This document shows, in pieces, positions 60,994 through 64,000 of a stretch of DNA of 64,000 nucleotides; within the stretch, counting starts at the first letter, position 1, and each line of letters starts with the position of its first letter. Position numbers and translations under genes: made by a program. Source of the stretch: Pseudarthrobacter defluvii (GTDB taxonomy: Bacteria > Actinomycetota > Actinomycetes > Actinomycetales > Micrococcaceae); the NCBI RefSeq assembly GCF_030323865.1, contig NZ_CP066362.1, positions 3,224,001 to 3,288,000 on the forward strand, written 5' to 3'. The notes beneath the pieces are model-generated. The model was given only the letters and a program-made list of their open reading frames with translations, ran no database searches and had not been told where the DNA came from.

Positions 60994-62046
60994 ATGAAGA
61001 TCCGCAACAGCGCGCTGGCAGGAATCGCACTCGCCGCCACCGCAGCTCTTGGCCTGACCGCCTGCGGCGGCGGCACCCCCGCAGGCAACGGCTCCTCCGC
61101 CTCCGGCGGCGCACCCTCCGGCGAGATCACTGTCTACAACGCCCAGCACGAAAGCCTCACCAAGGAATGGGTGGACGCCTTCACCGCCGAAACCGGCATC
61201 AAGGTGACCCTCCGCCAGGGCGATGACACGGAAATGTCCAACCAGATCATCCAGGAAGGCCAGGCCTCCCCCGCGGATGTGTTCCTGACCGAGAACTCCC
61301 CCGCGATGACGCAGGTGGAGAACGCCGGCCTGTTCGCCGATGTCAACAAGGACACCCTGGACCAGGTCCCTGCCGAGTTCTCCCCGTCCACCGGGAAGTG
61401 GACGGGCATCGCGGCCCGCTCCACCGTGCTGGTCTACAACAAGTCCAAGGTCACCGAGGACAAGCTGCCCAAGTCCATGCTTGACCTGGCCAGCCCGGAG
61501 TGGAAGGGCCGCTGGGCTGCCTCGCCCACCGGCGCCGACTTCCAGGCCATCGTCTCGGCCCTGCTGGAACTCAAGGGCGAATCCGCCACGGAGGATTGGC
61601 TGAAGGCCATGAAGGACAACTCCAAGGCCTATAAAGGCAACAGCACGGCCATGAAGGCCGTCAACGCCGGTGAAGTGGATGCCGCCCTGATCTACCACTA
61701 CTACTACTACGGAGACCAGGCCAAGACCGGCGAGAACTCCAACAACGTCACGCCGTACTACTTCAAGAATCAGGACCCGGGCGCGTTCCTGTCAGTCTCC
61801 GGCGGCGGCGTGCTCAAGTCCTCCAAGAATGCTGCCGCTGCGCAGGCGTTCCTGAAGTTCATCACGGGCAAGAAGGGCCAGGAAGTCCTGAAGAACGGTA
61901 CGTCCTTCGAGTACGCCATCGGCTCCGACGTGCCCGCCAACGACAAGCTGGTTCCCATCAAGGACCTGCAGGCCCCCAAGGTGGACGCCGCAAAGCTCAA
62001 CTCCCAGAAGGTCAGCGATCTGATGACCCAGGCCGGACTACTCTAA
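60994..62046 (+). CDS. Ferric iron ABC transporter substrate-binding lipoprotein
   Basis: This 350-residue lipoprotein starts at ATG 60994, with signal peptide and lipobox L-T-A-C24, then a Gly/Ser-rich spacer. The periplasmic-binding fold follows, with EITVYNAQHESLTKEWVDAF as its first strand and helix, TENSPAMTQVENAGLF, and the IYHYYYYGD tyrosine cluster typical of FbpA-type ferric iron binding. It faces outward, anchored to the membrane. The permease gene starts 4 bases after its stop and the ATPase overlaps the permease, giving a full FbpABC-like importer under an IdeR-type box. Confidence 0.92.
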   Translation: MKIRNSALAGIALAATAALGLTACGGGTPAGNGSSASGGAPSGEITVYNAQHESLTKEWVDAFTAETGIKVTLRQGDDTEMSNQIIQEGQASPADVFLTENSPAMTQVENAGLFADVNKDTLDQVPAEFSPSTGKWTGIAARSTVLVYNKSKVTEDKLPKSMLDLASPEWKGRWAASPTGADFQAIVSALLELKGESATEDWLKAMKDNSKAYKGNSTAMKAVNAGEVDAALIYHYYYYGDQAKTGENSNNVTPYYFKNQDPGAFLSVSGGGVLKSSKNAAAAQAFLKFITGKKGQEVLKNGTSFEYAIGSDVPANDKLVPIKDLQAPKVDAAKLNSQKVSDLMTQAGLL

Positions 62047-62050
62047 TTCC

Positions 62051-63640
62051 GTGACCTCCGATCTATCGGCTCCCCCCAGGCGGAGCACGACGACGGCGGG
62101 CCGGGGCAACAGCCCCCGCCCGCCTTTCGGCGTTTCCGCAGTGTCCGTCCTGGCGGTGCTGATCGCCCTCTTCTCCCTCGTCCCGCTGGGGTACGTGGCC
62201 TACATGACGGTGGCAACCGGGTGGGACACCGCCGTCGGCCTCATCCTGCGGCCCCGCGTGGGCGAACTGCTCATGAACACTCTGCTCCTCATGGCCGCCA
62301 CCATCCCGCTGTGCCTGCTGCTTGGTGTGGCGGGGGCGTGGCTGGTGGAACGGACCAACCTCCGCGGGCGCCGGATCTGGGCGGTCCTGCTGGCCGCGCC
62401 ACTGGCCGTCCCGGCGTTCGTGAACAGCTACGCGTGGGTGTCTGCCATCCCGTCGCTGGGCGGCCTGGGCTCGGGGATCCTGATCTCCACCCTGTCCTAC
62501 TTCCCGCTGGTGTACATTCCGGCGGCCGCGACCCTCAGCCGGCTGGACCCGGCCATCGAACAGTCCGCAGCCGCATTGGGGCTGGGCGCCTGGCGCGCCT
62601 TCTTCCGGGTGGTGCTCCCCCAGTTGCGGATCGCCCTCACGGGCGGCGCGCTGCTGGTGGGGCTGCACCTGCTCGCCGAATACGGCGCGTTCGCCATGAT
62701 CCGCTTCGATACCTTCACCACGGCGATCATGACCCAGTACCGGTCCACGTTCAACGGCGCCGCCGGGAACATGCTGGCCAGCGTGCTGGTGTTCTTCTGC
62801 CTGCTCCTGCTGCTGGCGGAGGTCCGCAGCCGCGGCACCGCCCGGTACGCCAGGATCGGCTCCGGCGTGCAGGCCAGGGCGCTGCGCCTCCCCCTGCACG
62901 CCTACCAGGTCCCGGGCCAGGTCTTCCTGCTGGCACTCACGGCGCTGGCGTTCGGCCTCCCCCTGTACTACGTGCTCAAGTGGATCGTGGCCGGCGGCGC
63001 CGACGTATGGACCGCCGCCGAGTTCCTTCCCGCGCTTTTTGCCACCTTCGGGTACGGGCTGGCCGGCGCCGCGGCCACCATCGTGGTTGCCTTCCCCATG
63101 GCCTACCTGGCGGTCCGGAAGCCCGGCTGGTTCAGCAAGTCCCTGGAACTGTCCAACTACGTCACCAGTTCCATGCCCGGCATCGTGGTGGCCCTGGCCT
63201 TCGTGACCGTCAGCATCCGTCTGGTGCCCGGGATCTACCAGACGGCCGGCGTGCTGGTGGCAGCCTACGTGCTCCTGTTCCTCCCGCGCGCCTTGGTGAA
63301 CCTGCGGGCGGGACTGGCGCAGGCTCCCAAGGAACTCGATGAGGCAGCCCAGGCGCTGGGCAAGCCGCCGCTTCTGGCGTTCATCCGCGTCACCCTGCGG
63401 CTCACCGCGCCGGCCGCCGCCGGCGGGGCTGCCCTGGTGTTCCTTGCCATTGCCAACGAACTCACCGCCACCTTGCTCCTCTCCCCTAACGGGACAAAGA
63501 CGCTTGCCACGGAGTTTTGGAGCAAGAGCAGCGAAATCGACTACGCCGGCGCCGCGCCTTACGCGCTGTTGATGATCCTGCTTTCCGCCCCCATGACCTA
63601 TCTCCTCTTCCAACAGTCCAAGAAAGTAGCCGGACAGTGA
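62051..63640 (+). CDS. Ferric iron ABC transporter permease (fused two-module type)
   Basis: GTG 62051 starts a 529-residue membrane protein with about twelve helices. It holds two permease modules, each with an EAA-type loop: first [19 protein letters not shown], second [20 protein letters not shown]. This doubled form is the FbpB/SfuB type. It forms the channel that takes iron from the lipoprotein at 60994. Its stop overlaps the start of the ATPase gene by 4 bases (GTGA). Confidence 0.92.
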   Translation: MTSDLSAPPRRSTTTAGRGNSPRPPFGVSAVSVLAVLIALFSLVPLGYVAYMTVATGWDTAVGLILRPRVGELLMNTLLLMAATIPLCLLLGVAGAWLVERTNLRGRRIWAVLLAAPLAVPAFVNSYAWVSAIPSLGGLGSGILISTLSYFPLVYIPAAATLSRLDPAIEQSAAALGLGAWRAFFRVVLPQLRIALTGGALLVGLHLLAEYGAFAMIRFDTFTTAIMTQYRSTFNGAAGNMLASVLVFFCLLLLLAEVRSRGTARYARIGSGVQARALRLPLHAYQVPGQVFLLALTALAFGLPLYYVLKWIVAGGADVWTAAEFLPALFATFGYGLAGAAATIVVAFPMAYLAVRKPGWFSKSLELSNYVTSSMPGIVVALAFVTVSIRLVPGIYQTAGVLVAAYVLLFLPRALVNLRAGLAQAPKELDEAAQALGKPPLLAFIRVTLRLTAPAAAGGAALVFLAIANELTATLLLSPNGTKTLATEFWSKSSEIDYAGAAPYALLMILLSAPMTYLLFQQSKKVAGQ

Positions 63641-64000
63641 CAGCACCATCAACCCGCAGGCTGCCAGAGCCTCGGGTGGCCCCTTCGGTGGCAGCCACCA
63701 CCAACAGCCACCTGCAGATCACGGACGTCACCAAGAACTTCGGATCCCAGGCGGTCCTCAGGGGCGTCAACCTGTCCGTGGCCAAGGGCGGGACCACCGC
63801 GATCGTGGGTCCGTCCGGTTCCGGCAAGACCACCCTCCTGCGCCTGATCGCAGGGTTCGAGCACCCGGACACGGGCACCATCTCGCTCAACGGCACCACC
63901 GTGGCCGGCGACGGCGCGTGGCTTCCGGCGCATAAGCGGCAGATCGGCTACGTGGCGCAGGACGGCGCCCTGTTCCCGCACCTGAACGTCGGCCAGAACA
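63637..64000 (+). CDS. ABC transporter ATP-binding protein (3' end outside window)
   Basis: GTG 63637 overlaps the permease stop by 4 bases. The first 121 residues are visible: a polar leader of about 28 residues, [19 protein letters not shown], the Walker A motif GPSGSGKTT and the Q-loop [13 protein letters not shown]; the window ends before the signature and Walker B motifs. The FPHLNV segment is typical of the iron (FbpC-like) and other inorganic-ion importers. It powers the importer encoded by the two preceding genes. Confidence 0.92.
   Translation, partial: MTAPSTRRLPEPRVAPSVAATTNSHLQITDVTKNFGSQAVLRGVNLSVAKGGTTAIVGPSGSGKTTLLRLIAGFEHPDTGTISLNGTTVAGDGAWLPAHKRQIGYVAQDGALFPHLNVGQN

Noticed and set aside
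62063..63652. 529-codon minus-strand frame opposite the iron permease
   Set aside because: It is an antisense shadow with low-complexity Gln/Gly/Arg sequence; the plus-strand permease has clear helices and EAA loops.

Overview
The window is high-GC, gene-dense chromosomal DNA from an actinobacterium. Frequent GTG starts, 1-8 bp stop/start overlaps, GAF-ANTAR and MmyB-type regulators, a Trypco1 protein, SPW-repeat and DUF4259 proteins and an IdeR-type iron box suggest a soil Micrococcaceae (Arthrobacter/Pseudarthrobacter-like). The genus is inference, because no rRNA lies in the window. I found no rRNA, tRNA, CRISPR array, insertion sequence or prophage.

Layout: 1-3722 holds a partial AbiEi/DUF559-like gene, a zinc alcohol dehydrogenase, an ArsR-type regulator with an ANTAR-like tail, and a STAS/DUF7793-type protein. 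4106-7857 is a divergent XRE/MmyB regulator facing an AKR-AKR-SDR operon. 7954-14106 has a beta-propeller/phosphoesterase fusion, a secreted phosphodiester glycosidase-like protein and small membrane proteins. 14217-17050 is an arsenic operon read leftward (arsR, MIP channel, arsC, flavin monooxygenase). 17195-27626 is mixed housekeeping: methionine aminopeptidase, GNAT, APC transporter, FetB-like permease, GAF histidine kinase, phospholipase C, YceI and a CDP-alcohol phosphatidyltransferase. 27654-29326 is a universal stress protein plus two CrcB fluoride channels behind a recognisable fluoride riboswitch. 29402-31610 is a pair of dehalogenase-type enzymes with an FMN reductase. 31838-38507 is a persulfide/sulfite detoxification island controlled by a CstR-type repressor. 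39316-49360 is a ten-gene leftward operon. 49615-55835 holds two more phosphatases, a YbdK ligase and an M20 peptidase. 56242-60412 has a VIT-family transporter, a DUF2231 protein and ctaC-ctaD. 60892-64000 is a ferric iron ABC transporter behind an IdeR-like box and runs off the window.

How the genes work together: the sulfur island links persulfide oxidation (CstB-type dioxygenase-rhodanese), persulfide transfer (four further rhodaneses and a thioredoxin) and export (TauE/SafE) to one sensor. Its 16-bp operators sit inside promoter spacers upstream of two separate transcription units. The ten-gene operon joins a 2-oxoacid dehydrogenase lacking its own E3, an acetyl-CoA-synthetase-like ligase and a free acyl carrier protein to an erythromycin-esterase homologue, a phosphoribosyltransferase-hydrolase fusion and a Trypco1 protein. 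It is the best candidate here for an undescribed stress-related system.

A second layer is non-coding. A family of roughly 75-78 bp intergenic elements begins with TTTCGACGCGC and has a palindromic 3' half. Three copies are clear (445-522, 3734-3811, 3969-4065), one is a good partial (850-914) and two are diverged or related (60492-60577, and 25640-25716 on the minus strand). One copy supplies the stop codon of the gene at the left edge.
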